This document shows, one piece after another, positions 25,203 to 34,250 of a DNA stretch of 64,000 nucleotides. The DNA comes from Bdellovibrio sp. qaytius (lineage in GTDB: Bacteria; Bdellovibrionota; Bdellovibrionia; Bdellovibrionales; Bdellovibrionaceae), in NCBI GenBank assembly GCA_004011035.1, contig CP025734.1:3246001-3310000 (forward strand). Direction: 5' to 3'. Made by a program: the position numbers and the translations under genes. Every line of letters begins with the position of its first letter. The first letter of the stretch is position 1. The notes under the pieces are model-generated. The model did not search any database, was not told the origin of the DNA, and saw only the letters and a program-made list of their open reading frames with translations.

Positions 25203-25247
25203 TTTTTACTCCTTGATTGGATTAACTTTTCTTAAATAAGAGTGACC

Positions 25248-25277
25248 GTTAAATCATTTTTGGTCTGAGCCTGTCAA
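25248..25277 (-). promoter_or_regulatory. Candidate sigma70-type promoter of rplU-rpmA
   Basis: On the minus strand TTGACA (25272-25277) is followed after 18 nt by TTTAAC (25248-25253), with the start codon 46 nt further on. The -35 box is perfect; the -10 box has four of six bases. The rest of 25278-25439 shows no gene. Confidence 0.5.
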
Positions 25278-25439
25278 AGCTAAATCTTTTTATTTCAGTC
25301 TAGATTTCTGTTACTCTGCGCGTCCTACGCAATGCTGTTATATCGTATTTGAACACTAATATCCGCATTAACATTACTATTTTAATTTATTTTACGAATT
25401 AGTATTGCCATTATTAATGGGTTATGTTTTTATTAGCGC

Positions 25440-26546
25440 ATGGATGTTATCCATAAAAGAAGGATCGCCCCTCCCTTAAAGGCCCCTTTAAAGAAAAACT
25501 TATTTTTACTTTCTCCCCGTCAAACGGGAAAGAGCTCTTATCTGAAGACGTTGTCGTCGGTAGATTTGTATCTTAACTTGCAAGAGGCAGATACTTTTCG
25601 AAAACTCTCGTTTCAAAAAAATATTATCGAAAAATTATTAACTCCTGAGATGAAAACTGTCGCGTTAGATAACGTTCACCGTTTACCTTCGCTGTTAGAT
25701 CAGGTTGAGCATTTAAATAAAACTCAAAATGTGCGATTTGTTTTATCTTCGTCGCAACAGATGAAGCCTCATAAGGCGATTGCTAGTGAAAATGCCGACA
25801 CCGTTTCGCTATTGCCGTTCTGTTTTGAAGAATTACAGAACGAATTTAAATTAGATCAGGTTTTAAGTTTCGGTTCGTTACCTTCTATTTATGATTTTGA
25901 TCGCAAAGATGTTTTGCTGAGCGATTATGTGGGCCTTTTATTTCAAGCTGATTTTATTCAGTCAGGAAAAATCAGAAAGATTGAAAACTTCTCACGCTTT
26001 TTAAACGTGGCCGCTGAATACAATGGCCAATATTTACATTACGAAGAAATTGCTAAACTTTGCGAAGCGCCAGCGCGCACTGTACGAGAGTACTTTGAAT
26101 TGCTGAAGTCAATGCATCTAGGTTATGAAATCGCGTGTACGACATCGCGTAAAGGCGCTAAACGCTCTAAGTTTTATTTTTTTGATGTCGGTGTGGCCAA
26201 CGCTTTAAGAAATGATTTTAATATCGAGCAAGATTTTGAAAAATCTGAAGCGGCTTTAAAACATTTAATTTTATTAGAACTGATGGCTTATAAGAACTAT
26301 CGCAAATCAGATATGAAAATTGAGTTTTGGTGTGATTACCAAGGCAATGAAATTGATTTTCTAATTAATGATGAAATCGCCATTGAAGTGCGCGCGACTC
26401 AATCTGTAAATCCACAACATTCGCGTCGACTTAAAAAGTTTACTTCTAAATTTTCAGCAAAAAAATCTTATTTAATTACTCGCGATCCACAAAGCTTAAA
26501 CGTTGAAACGTTTTTAAAAGATTTGTGGCGCGATAAAGTGATTTAA
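25440..26546 (+). CDS. AAA ATPase with C-terminal DUF4143-type domain
   Basis: The 368-residue protein has an N-terminal P-loop SPRQTGKSS (about residues 25-33) and a C-terminal DUF4143-like domain with EFWCDYQGNEIDFLI and IAIEVRAT, a nuclease-like D...ExR/K pattern. The Walker B segment reads VALDNVHRLP, where relatives have an acidic residue after the Asp, so hydrolysis may be altered. These ATPases are frequent accessory genes of unknown function. No clear ribosome-binding site precedes the ATG. Confidence 0.75.
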   Translation: MDVIHKRRIAPPLKAPLKKNLFLLSPRQTGKSSYLKTLSSVDLYLNLQEADTFRKLSFQKNIIEKLLTPEMKTVALDNVHRLPSLLDQVEHLNKTQNVRFVLSSSQQMKPHKAIASENADTVSLLPFCFEELQNEFKLDQVLSFGSLPSIYDFDRKDVLLSDYVGLLFQADFIQSGKIRKIENFSRFLNVAAEYNGQYLHYEEIAKLCEAPARTVREYFELLKSMHLGYEIACTTSRKGAKRSKFYFFDVGVANALRNDFNIEQDFEKSEAALKHLILLELMAYKNYRKSDMKIEFWCDYQGNEIDFLINDEIAIEVRATQSVNPQHSRRLKKFTSKFSAKKSYLITRDPQSLNVETFLKDLWRDKVI

Positions 26547-27064
26547 TCGATCGTTATGACCGGAGCTGGCGATGGCAGTGGTAAGCGATCCATACTTGAT
26601 GGATATTTCACATTTTCTTTAGAACAAGCAAAAGCTGAATCGCCTGCTGTATTTACAGCTGCATAAAAAGTTTGAGCTACAATTCCACATTCTAAATTGA
26701 AGGGATTTGTGACTTTGCATGTTTGTTTCATGTTAGCAAGAAACTGGTCATCGCAATCAGTTTTAGATTTTCCGTTAGTTTGTGGTTCGTGGTGATAACA
26801 AAGATCGTGAATAATACAGGCTTTGAAAAATAAAGTTTTATACTTACCTTCAGGAGCTGAACAACCATTGAAATACATCACTTGGCCTGAAGTATTTGTT
26901 TGTTTGCACGTTTCGCCAGAGTGAAGTGCGCCGTTCGCTGGGCATGTCCACTGAGAAACGATTTCACCGCCGGTTTGAAGGCAATAGTCTGTTAATTGTT
27001 GGTCTGCAAATGCTGTTGAAGTTACGCCAAAAATAAACGTTAAGCTTACTAATAGATTTTTCAT
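26543..27064 (-). CDS. Secreted phospholipase A2-like protein
   Basis: The 173-residue product has a Sec signal peptide (cleavage near AFA, residue 20) and the secreted phospholipase A2 active-site pattern KACIIHDLCYHH: Cys83, catalytic His86, Asp87, Cys89, then Cys104-Asp105 in KTDCDDQF. Ten Cys in the mature part suggest five disulphides. A possible calcium loop precedes it at YFNGCSAPEGK, though not in the classic form. The family cleaves the sn-2 acyl chain of phospholipids. In a predatory bacterium it could attack prey membranes, which is inference. It is probably co-transcribed with rng upstream. Confidence 0.7.
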   Translation of the reverse strand: MKNLLVSLTFIFGVTSTAFADQQLTDYCLQTGGEIVSQWTCPANGALHSGETCKQTNTSGQVMYFNGCSAPEGKYKTLFFKACIIHDLCYHHEPQTNGKSKTDCDDQFLANMKQTCKVTNPFNLECGIVAQTFYAAVNTAGDSAFACSKENVKYPSSMDRLPLPSPAPVITID

Positions 27065-27084
27065 GTCATTCCCCTGATACGAAA

Positions 27085-28599
27085 CTAATTATCAAAGATT
27101 TCGTATTGCTCAAGGTGATATGCTGTTTCGATCTTAAAAGCAATCGAATGTCCAAAGCGCTTCTCTAGGTGCTCCAAAGTTTCATTTTCAACTTCGTAGA
27201 TCCAATCCACGATTTCTGCATGGCAGTGTACGATTAAATTGCGTTTTGCGTTTTCGCTAAGACCCACTTCGCGTTCGATTTCGCGGAATATTTCATTAGC
27301 AATTGTGGCCTTACGTTTAATATATCCCTTACCATCACAATATCTGCACGGTTCACACAGAGTTTTAACAAGGCTTGGGCGAATACGTTTACGCGTCATT
27401 TCAACTAAACCAAGCTCTGACATTGAGGTCACATTGGTACGTACGCGGTCTTTTTTAAGCTCTTCGATCATGGCTTGCAGCACTTGTTCGCGATGAGATT
27501 CTTTTTCCATGTCGATAAAATCGATGATGATAATGCCACCCACGTTACGAACGCGTAATTGATGGGCAATCTCTTTAACCGCTTCTAGATTGGTTTTTAG
27601 GATGGTGTCTTCTAGATCTTTTTTACCGACGTAACTTCCGGTATTCACATCGACAACAACTAAAGCTTCGGCTTCATCAACGACAATGTAGCCGCCTGAT
27701 TTTAGCCAAACTTTACGTTCAGTGGCGCGTGAAATATCTAAGTCGATATCATACAAATCAAATAACGGTTTTTTCTCGCCGTAGTGGATGATGTTCTGTT
27801 TGTACTTCGGCATTAACTGCGTCACGAACTTAGAAACTTTTTTATAAACTTCTTCGTCATCAACCCAAACTGTTGTTACATCTTCGCTCATTAAATCGCG
27901 AAGAGCGCGAAGTTCAACATCAAGTTCAGCGTGAACTAATCCTGCTGTTTTTTTCTTTTCGTAATTTTTTTGAATCTCTTTACCTAAACGATCTAAGTAT
28001 TCGATGTCTGCACGAATTGATTCTTCAGTGGCTCCCTCAGCGGCAGTTCTTACGATGACGCCCCCTGCTGGATTAATTTTTTGTACTAATTTTTTTAAAC
28101 GTTCTTTTTCGCCTTCTTCTTCGATCTTACGAGAGATACCGATGTGTTTTACATACGGCATGTACACGATACCACGGCCTGGTAATGAAATATGTGTCGT
28201 GATACGAGCACCTTTTGTTCCAAGTGGATCTTTCGCCACTTGCACCATCAGATGTTGACCTTCTTTAATTAAATCTTGAATGGGAGTTTTGATATCACGG
28301 CTTGATCTGTAGTCCTGATTATCATCTTGGTGCTTGTGATCTTCATCATCTGCAAAAAATTCTTTACCTTCTTCAGTTAAGATATCTCCTACATAAAGAA
28401 AGGCTGCTTTCTCTAGACCAATGTCGACGAAAGCCGCTTGCATGCCTGGAAGTACTCTAGTTACGATCCCACGGTGAACTGTACCGACCCAAGTCGGTGA
28501 TGATTTACGTTCAACCTTTAAATCCATCAAAATTCCAGACTCGACATAAGCCACGCGAGTTTCTAACGGTCGAACATTAATTAGAATTTCTGCTGCCAT
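27085..28599 (-). CDS. rng: Ribonuclease G (Rne/Rng family)
   Basis: The 504-residue endoribonuclease has the S1 domain (about residues 35-130, GTVHRGIVTRVLPGMQAAFVD), the catalytic Asp residues in VVVDVNTG and IIIIDFIDM, and the zinc-link-like CEPCRYCDGKGY. It processes rRNA and degrades mRNA. It lacks the long RNase E scaffold tail, so RNase G is preferred. Confidence 0.93.
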   Translation of the reverse strand: MAAEILINVRPLETRVAYVESGILMDLKVERKSSPTWVGTVHRGIVTRVLPGMQAAFVDIGLEKAAFLYVGDILTEEGKEFFADDEDHKHQDDNQDYRSSRDIKTPIQDLIKEGQHLMVQVAKDPLGTKGARITTHISLPGRGIVYMPYVKHIGISRKIEEEGEKERLKKLVQKINPAGGVIVRTAAEGATEESIRADIEYLDRLGKEIQKNYEKKKTAGLVHAELDVELRALRDLMSEDVTTVWVDDEEVYKKVSKFVTQLMPKYKQNIIHYGEKKPLFDLYDIDLDISRATERKVWLKSGGYIVVDEAEALVVVDVNTGSYVGKKDLEDTILKTNLEAVKEIAHQLRVRNVGGIIIIDFIDMEKESHREQVLQAMIEELKKDRVRTNVTSMSELGLVEMTRKRIRPSLVKTLCEPCRYCDGKGYIKRKATIANEIFREIEREVGLSENAKRNLIVHCHAEIVDWIYEVENETLEHLEKRFGHSIAFKIETAYHLEQYEIFDN

Positions 28600-28684
28600 A
28601 TGGGGACTCCTAGACGATTCGCTTGTTAACTTTCATGACAGTTTTACCGAATATTAGTTTGTTAAGCAATGCGAGGATAAAACA

Positions 28685-29764
28685 ATGGCTACAATTGACG
28701 ATCTATTTCGATTAATGGTTGAGCAAAAAGCATCAGATTTGCACGTGACGAGCGGCGCACCTCCGTATCTTCGTGTACACGGCATGATGTCACCTCTGAA
28801 TTATCGCCAATTGACAAGCCAAGACGTGCAGGGATTGATCTTTGAAATCCTGAACGAAAAACAAAAGAAAGCTTTCGTTGAAAAATGGGAATTAGATTTT
28901 GCTTACGTCTTAGAAGGTGTTGGACGTTTTCGTTGTAACATCTTCATGCAGCGTAAAGGTTTAGGAGCGGTGTTTCGTACCATTCCTGAAAAAATTAAAT
29001 CAGCTCAAGAATTAAATTTACCACAAACTATTGTTGACCTTGTTGATAACGATCGTGGATTAGTTTTAGTTACCGGCCCAACAGGTTCTGGTAAATCGAC
29101 AACTTTGGCTGCGATGATTCAACATATCAATGCCACTCGTGAAGCTCATATCATTACGGTTGAAGATCCGATCGAGTTCGTACATCCAAATTTAAAATCA
29201 TTAGTGAATCAACGTGAGGTTGGTGCGCATACAAAATCTTTCTCGAATGCCTTAAAAGCATCACTGCGTGAAGATCCAGATATTATTCTGGTGGGAGAGT
29301 TGCGTGACTTAGAAACTATTTCTTTAGCTTTAACAGCTGCAGAAACAGGTCACTTAGTTTTTGGAACACTTCATACAAATTCAGCTGTTAAAACAATCGA
29401 TCGTATCATTGACGTTTTCCCTCCAGGACAACAAGGTCAAATCCGTGCGATGCTTTCTGAATCATTGCGTGGAGTCGTGGCACAAACGCTATTTACTCGC
29501 ACTGATAAAATGGGCCGTGTTGCCGCATTTGAAGTCATGAAAGGTACGCGCGCCATTGCGAATTTAATTCGTGAAGGTAAAAATCATCAGATTGCTTCTA
29601 TTATTCAAACTAGTGCTGCTCAAGGCATGGTGTTATTTGATAAATCTTTAGATGACCTTGTTAAAAAAGGTCAAATCACAGCAGCTGATGCAAATGCTTT
29701 CTTAGGCAAAGAACCGCCGTCAGGTGGAATGCAAGGCATACCGACAGGAAAAAAAGTTGCCTAA
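28685..29764 (+). CDS. pilT: Type IV pilus retraction ATPase
   Basis: The 359-residue hexameric motor has the N-terminal PAS-like part with KASDLHVTSG, Walker A GPTGSGKST at 131-139, the Asp box VEDPIEFVH, LREDPDIILVGELRD and the His box ETGHLVFGTLHT. The C-terminus has the retraction-linked AIANLIREGK segment. It drives pilus retraction and twitching; in Bdellovibrio type IV pili are required for prey entry. It is divergent from rng. Confidence 0.94.
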   Translation: MATIDDLFRLMVEQKASDLHVTSGAPPYLRVHGMMSPLNYRQLTSQDVQGLIFEILNEKQKKAFVEKWELDFAYVLEGVGRFRCNIFMQRKGLGAVFRTIPEKIKSAQELNLPQTIVDLVDNDRGLVLVTGPTGSGKSTTLAAMIQHINATREAHIITVEDPIEFVHPNLKSLVNQREVGAHTKSFSNALKASLREDPDIILVGELRDLETISLALTAAETGHLVFGTLHTNSAVKTIDRIIDVFPPGQQGQIRAMLSESLRGVVAQTLFTRTDKMGRVAAFEVMKGTRAIANLIREGKNHQIASIIQTSAAQGMVLFDKSLDDLVKKGQITAADANAFLGKEPPSGGMQGIPTGKKVA

Positions 29765-29791
29765 CACTTAGTTCGGATGTCAAATTGAACC

Positions 29792-30484
29792 ATGACATCC
29801 GATACTAAAAATTTATCTCCAGAAGACATTGCTCAATACATCGATCACACGTTGTTAAAACCCGAAGCTACTCGTGCGCAAATTCAAAAACTTTGCGAAG
29901 AAGCTTTAACACATAAATTTTATGCTGTGTGTGTGAATTCATCGATGATTTCTGTTTGCAAAGAAATTTTAAGAACAAGCCCCGTAAAAATCGCTGCCGT
30001 TATTGGTTTTCCATTAGGTGTTTGTGATACTTCTACAAAAGTTTTTGAAACTACCCGCGCCATTAACTTAGGTGCCGCTGAAATTGATATGGTTGTTCAC
30101 CTTGGGGCGGTTAAGGCTCAAGACTGGTCTTACATTGAAAAAGATCTGAAAGAAGTTGTTTTAGCAGCCCAGGGCCATCCCGTTAAAGTTATTTTAGAAA
30201 CGCATATGTTAACTGAAGACGAAAAACGCAAAGTTTGCGAAATCAGTTTATTAGTTGGCGCTCACTTCGTAAAAACATCCACTGGTTTTACGGGTGGTGG
30301 TGCAACGATTGAAGATGTGACGTTAATGAAATCGATTGTGCAAAATAAAGCGCAAGTCAAAGCCAGCGGCGGTGTTCGTGATTTTGCGACCGCAGTAAAA
30401 ATGATTCAAGCTGGTGCTACACGTATTGGCACAAGTTCTGGTGTGGCTATCGTCACTAACCAGGCTGGGAAAACAGGTTACTAA
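29792..30484 (+). CDS. deoC: Deoxyribose-phosphate aldolase
   Basis: The 230-residue class I aldolase splits 2-deoxyribose 5-phosphate to acetaldehyde and glyceraldehyde 3-phosphate. The Schiff-base Lys161 lies in VKTSTGF, Lys190 in VKASGGVRD, and Asp99 in EIDMVVHLG. It starts 27 nt after pilT, and its stop overlaps the pdp start by one base. With the next two genes it completes most of a nucleoside-to-glycolysis route. Confidence 0.95.
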   Translation: MTSDTKNLSPEDIAQYIDHTLLKPEATRAQIQKLCEEALTHKFYAVCVNSSMISVCKEILRTSPVKIAAVIGFPLGVCDTSTKVFETTRAINLGAAEIDMVVHLGAVKAQDWSYIEKDLKEVVLAAQGHPVKVILETHMLTEDEKRKVCEISLLVGAHFVKTSTGFTGGGATIEDVTLMKSIVQNKAQVKASGGVRDFATAVKMIQAGATRIGTSSGVAIVTNQAGKTGY

Positions 30485-31800
30485 TGTTACCAGCAGAAAT
30501 AATTAAGAAAAAAAGAAATGGTTTCGAATTAACTGAAAAAGAAATCGAAGAATTTATTTTAGGTTACACACGCGGAACTGTTCCTGACTATCAAATGTCT
30601 GCGCTTTTAATGGCGATTTATTTTAAAGGCATGACAACTGATGAAACGTTATCGTTAACACGAACAATGTTACATTCAGGTATCGTTGTTGATACTTCAT
30701 CTATACCCGGCTTTAAAGTTGATAAACATTCAACTGGTGGCGTGGGTGATAAAACCAGTTTAATTTTAGGGCCAATCGTTGCTGCCTGCGGAGCTTACGT
30801 GCCGATGATTTCAGGTCGTGGGCTTGGCCATACGGGTGGAACACTTGATAAACTAGAAGCTATTCCAGGATTTAATACACAACAAGATTTAGAAAGTTTT
30901 ATTCGTATCACAAAAGAAATCGGAACATGTTTTATCGGCCAGACAAAAGATATCTGCCCGGCTGATAAAAAAATCTATGCGCTTCGTGATGTAACAGCCA
31001 CTGTTGAAAGTTACCCGTTAATTTGCGCCAGTATCATGTCGAAAAAAATTGCCGAAGGTATTGATGGATTAGTTCTTGATGTGAAATTTGGAAGCGGCGC
31101 TTTTATGAAGACCGCTGAACACGCTCATGAATTAGCTCGTAAATTGATGGCCATCGGCGAAGGTTACGGCAAAGAAGTTGTGGCCTTAGTGACTTCGATG
31201 GATCAACCACTCGGACGCTTTGCCGGCAATGCTTGGGAAGTTTTTGAGTGTGTTGAGATCATGAAGAATAAAAAACATATCGGGGCTGATGGTCATGATA
31301 TGTACGAAGATACGCGCGAACTTTCATTACAGCTTTCAGCACACATGATTCATCTTTCTGGAAAAACTAAAACCATTGAAGATGCATATGCACTAGCGGT
31401 AGATGCTTTAGTTTCTGGAAGAGCTTTGGAAGTTTTTGAAAAAATGTGTGGAAAACAAGGTGGAAATCTAGCGGGCCTAAGTTTTTCAAAAGGTAAGTTT
31501 ACAGTTAATGCTACATCTAGTGGTTATATATCTAGCTTCAATGTGGAAAAAGTGGGAATCGCAGGTATCGTGCTTAAAGCTGGCCGCAGATTAACTTCTG
31601 ATGTAATTGATCCGCTGACGGGAATCGAATTTCATAAAAAAATTGGCGACAGCATTAAAACTGGTGAAACATTATATACAATTCATTGTGATAATGAATC
31701 ACTTGTAGCTGATACTAAAAAATTCTTAGAAGAATCTGTCACCATCTCTGCTCAAAAACCAAATAATCACCATAAATTAATTAAAGAGGTTCTATTATGA
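30484..31800 (+). CDS. pdp: Pyrimidine-nucleoside (thymidine) phosphorylase
   Basis: The 438-residue enzyme cleaves thymidine, deoxyuridine or uridine with phosphate to base and (deoxy)ribose 1-phosphate. The phosphate/K+ motif KHSTGGVGDKTS is at 81-92, followed by SGRGLGHTGGTLDKLE. Its length suits Pdp or DeoA. The neighbours deoC and punA support a catabolic role. Confidence 0.93.
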   Translation: MLPAEIIKKKRNGFELTEKEIEEFILGYTRGTVPDYQMSALLMAIYFKGMTTDETLSLTRTMLHSGIVVDTSSIPGFKVDKHSTGGVGDKTSLILGPIVAACGAYVPMISGRGLGHTGGTLDKLEAIPGFNTQQDLESFIRITKEIGTCFIGQTKDICPADKKIYALRDVTATVESYPLICASIMSKKIAEGIDGLVLDVKFGSGAFMKTAEHAHELARKLMAIGEGYGKEVVALVTSMDQPLGRFAGNAWEVFECVEIMKNKKHIGADGHDMYEDTRELSLQLSAHMIHLSGKTKTIEDAYALAVDALVSGRALEVFEKMCGKQGGNLAGLSFSKGKFTVNATSSGYISSFNVEKVGIAGIVLKAGRRLTSDVIDPLTGIEFHKKIGDSIKTGETLYTIHCDNESLVADTKKFLEESVTISAQKPNNHHKLIKEVLL

Positions 31801-32627
31801 TGAACAATAATAACGTCGTTCAAAACATCACTGATGCTGTTACATTTATTAAAAGCCAATCAAAAGTTAAACCGCGCATCGGAGTTATTTTAGGTTCTGG
31901 TTTAGGCCATTTCGTTCAACATATGACTGTTGAAACGACGATTCCGTTTAATGCGATTCCGAATTTTATTCCGACAACTGTTGAAGGCCATTCTGGAAAT
32001 TTAATTCTTGGTGAATTAGCTGGGGTACACTTAGTTGTTCTGCAGGGACGCCTGCACTATTACGAAGGCCACGATATGAACACGGTGGTATTTCCAACAC
32101 GCGTGATGGCCGCTCTTGGCATTGAAGTTTTAATCGTGACTAACTCTGCTGGTGGTTATGGTGATGGCATGAACGCTGGTGATTTTATGATTATTGAAGA
32201 TCACATCAACATGATGGGCACAAATCCTTTAATGGGACCAAATATTAAAGCTTTAGGGCCTCGTTTTCCAGACATGACACATGCTTATGACAAAGAGTTA
32301 ATCGCCAAAGCTGAAACTGTATTTCGTGGTCATAAAGTTTTCTTTCATAAAGGAATTTATATCGGCGTTACAGGGCCTACTTACGAAACGCCTTCTGAAA
32401 TTCGTATGTTTAAAGGTATGGGCGGTAAAGCTGTTGGTATGTCGACGGTACCTGAAGTTATTGCAGCGAACCACATGGGTATCCGCGTGGCTGCCATTAG
32501 CTGTATCACTAATTTAGCGGCTGGTATCAGCGCGCATAAATTAACTCATGATGAAGTGACAGTAACCGCAAAACGCGTTGAAAAAACGTTCTGCGATTTC
32601 TTAAAAGAATTTATTTCGAAGATCTAG
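31797..32627 (+). CDS. punA: Purine nucleoside phosphorylase (trimeric type)
   Basis: The 276-residue enzyme phosphorolyses purine nucleosides. Family motifs are ILGSGLG (31-37), EGHSG (63-67), [11 protein letters not shown] and [13 protein letters not shown]. It begins inside the pdp stop (ATGA overlap). A second ATG directly follows the first. Together with deoC and pdp it would recycle nucleosides; a phosphopentomutase gene (deoB) is not in the window. Confidence 0.94.
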   Translation: MMNNNNVVQNITDAVTFIKSQSKVKPRIGVILGSGLGHFVQHMTVETTIPFNAIPNFIPTTVEGHSGNLILGELAGVHLVVLQGRLHYYEGHDMNTVVFPTRVMAALGIEVLIVTNSAGGYGDGMNAGDFMIIEDHINMMGTNPLMGPNIKALGPRFPDMTHAYDKELIAKAETVFRGHKVFFHKGIYIGVTGPTYETPSEIRMFKGMGGKAVGMSTVPEVIAANHMGIRVAAISCITNLAAGISAHKLTHDEVTVTAKRVEKTFCDFLKEFISKI

Positions 32628-34012
32628 AATAACGCGTTTTTAGGAGTTCTTGGGAATGGGATGACATCACGAATGTTTCCCATTCCGGTAACGTACATCA
32701 ACATACGTTCAAAACCCAAGCCGTAGCCTGAATGCGGGAATGTTCCGTAACGACGTAAATCAGTATAGAACGTGTAATCTTTAGGTTCTAAGCCAACTTT
32801 TTTCATCTGCATTTCTAATAATTCTAAATTGTCTTCACGTTGCGATCCACCGATCATTTCGCCGATGCCTGGAACTAAAAGATCCATGGCACGAACAGTT
32901 TTTTGATCTGGATTAAGCTTCATATAAAAAGCTTTAATTTCTTTTGGGTAATCTGTTAAGAACACAGGTTTTTTGAAATGTTCTTCAGCTAAGTATCTTT
33001 CGTGTTCAGATTGTAAATCTGTACCCCATTTAACTGGGTATTCGAATTTTTTGCCTGACTTCATTAAAATATCTACACCTTCAGTGTACGTTAAGCGGCC
33101 AAATTCATTATTTAGAACGTTGTTCAATTTATCGAACAATCCTTTTTCAACGAATTGATTAAAGAACGCCATTTCTTCTGGGCATTGCTCCATCACGTAC
33201 TTAATAATGTATTTCACCATTTCTTCGGCGATATCCATGTTGGCAGATAAATCTGCAAACGCCATTTCTGGTTCGATCATCCAAAATTCAGCAGCATGGC
33301 GTGAAGTGTTTGAATTTTCTGCGCGAAATGTTGGACCAAAAGTATAAATGTTACCAAACGCTGCTGCGAATGTTTCACCGTTTAACTGACCACTGACTGT
33401 TAAGCTTGTCGTCTTACCGAAAAAATCTTGTGAAGCATCGATATGACCGTCTGCTGTGCGTGGAATTTTATCTAGATTCATTGTTGTTACACGAAACATT
33501 TCACCAGCGCCCTCGGCATCTGATCCAGTGATGATTGGTGTGTGCACTAATACAAAGTTTTTTTCTTGAAAGAATTTATTAATCGCAAACGCTAAAACTG
33601 AACGCACACGAAAAACGGCAGAGAAAGTATTAGAGCGCGGACGTAAGTGAGCGATCTCGCGTAAGAACTCCATGCTGTGACGTTTATTTTGTAATGGATA
33701 ATCAGCATCGGCTTTCTGAAAAACTTTTACTTCAGAAGCTTTCACTTCGAAAGTTTGCCCAGCACCTTCAGATTTAACTACTGTTCCTACTACTTGAATT
33801 GAACTGGCGATTGAAAGTTTAGTTACATCAGCAAAGTTTGAAAGGCTTTCGTCAAAAACAATTTGTACGCCATTAAAAAAGCTGCCGTCATTAAGCTCGA
33901 TAAAACCAAAGCTTTTCTGATCGCGGATTTTTCTAACCCACCCGGCTAACTGCACTTGCTGACCAATTAGTTTATCACTCTCTTTAAATAATGTACGCAC
34001 TGTTTTTTTCAT
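32624..34012 (-). CDS. asnS: Asparaginyl-tRNA synthetase
   Basis: The 462-residue class II enzyme has an N-terminal OB-fold anticodon-binding domain ([20 protein letters not shown]), motif 2 around [18 protein letters not shown], and motif 3 [12 protein letters not shown]. These fit AsnRS rather than AspRS. Its end overlaps the convergent punA end by 4 nt. Confidence 0.95.
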   Translation of the reverse strand: MKKTVRTLFKESDKLIGQQVQLAGWVRKIRDQKSFGFIELNDGSFFNGVQIVFDESLSNFADVTKLSIASSIQVVGTVVKSEGAGQTFEVKASEVKVFQKADADYPLQNKRHSMEFLREIAHLRPRSNTFSAVFRVRSVLAFAINKFFQEKNFVLVHTPIITGSDAEGAGEMFRVTTMNLDKIPRTADGHIDASQDFFGKTTSLTVSGQLNGETFAAAFGNIYTFGPTFRAENSNTSRHAAEFWMIEPEMAFADLSANMDIAEEMVKYIIKYVMEQCPEEMAFFNQFVEKGLFDKLNNVLNNEFGRLTYTEGVDILMKSGKKFEYPVKWGTDLQSEHERYLAEEHFKKPVFLTDYPKEIKAFYMKLNPDQKTVRAMDLLVPGIGEMIGGSQREDNLELLEMQMKKVGLEPKDYTFYTDLRRYGTFPHSGYGLGFERMLMYVTGMGNIRDVIPFPRTPKNALF

Positions 34013-34105
34013 GCACGTAGGCTAGCCGATTTGCGAGGCGGAAGCAACATTCCAAACAAACACTTATAGTTAAACAAAGCACCTGTTTTAGCCCACCAAA
34101 TCATA

Positions 34106-34141
34106 GAGAAGAACTGGGGGTTTTTTGGTCTAGTTTTTCTC
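34106..34141 (+). repeat. Inverted repeat in the region upstream of the subtilase gene
   Basis: GAGAAGAACT (34106-34115) pairs with AGTTTTTCTC (34132-34141) with one G-T wobble across a 16-nt loop containing GGGGGTTTTTT. It is one of three dyads in the 229-nt gap before the subtilase gene. Confidence 0.4.
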
Positions 34142-34160
34142 AAAAGCGAACAAGCCAGAC

Positions 34161-34181
34161 TTGGTAACGAGTCGTTACTAA
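34161..34181. promoter_or_regulatory. Operator-like dyad
   Basis: GTAACGA G TCGTTAC (34164-34178) forms 7-bp perfect arms, extended by two more A-T matches at 34161-34162 and 34180-34181. The odd-length, near-palindromic form suits a dimeric regulator binding upstream of the subtilase-barrel pair. The regulator is unknown. Confidence 0.4.
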
Positions 34182-34187
34182 CCGATT

Positions 34188-34250
34188 AGTTCTCATAATT
34201 TCATCACAAGTAAGAGCGGGAATGTACTTGCCGATGAAGAAATGAGAACT
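34188..34250 (+). promoter_or_regulatory. Long leader hairpin that sequesters the start codon of the subtilase gene
   Basis: AGTTCTCAT (34188-34196) pairs with ATGAGAACT (34242-34250). TTCATC (34200-34205) pairs with GATGAA (34233-34238). CAAGTA (34207-34212) pairs with TACTTG (34225-34230). The loop is 12 nt. The ATG at 34242 is the first triplet of the outer 3' arm, and a second in-frame ATG at 34251 follows directly. If folded, the stem would block translation initiation, so it may be a translational switch or thermometer-like element. Confidence 0.6.
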
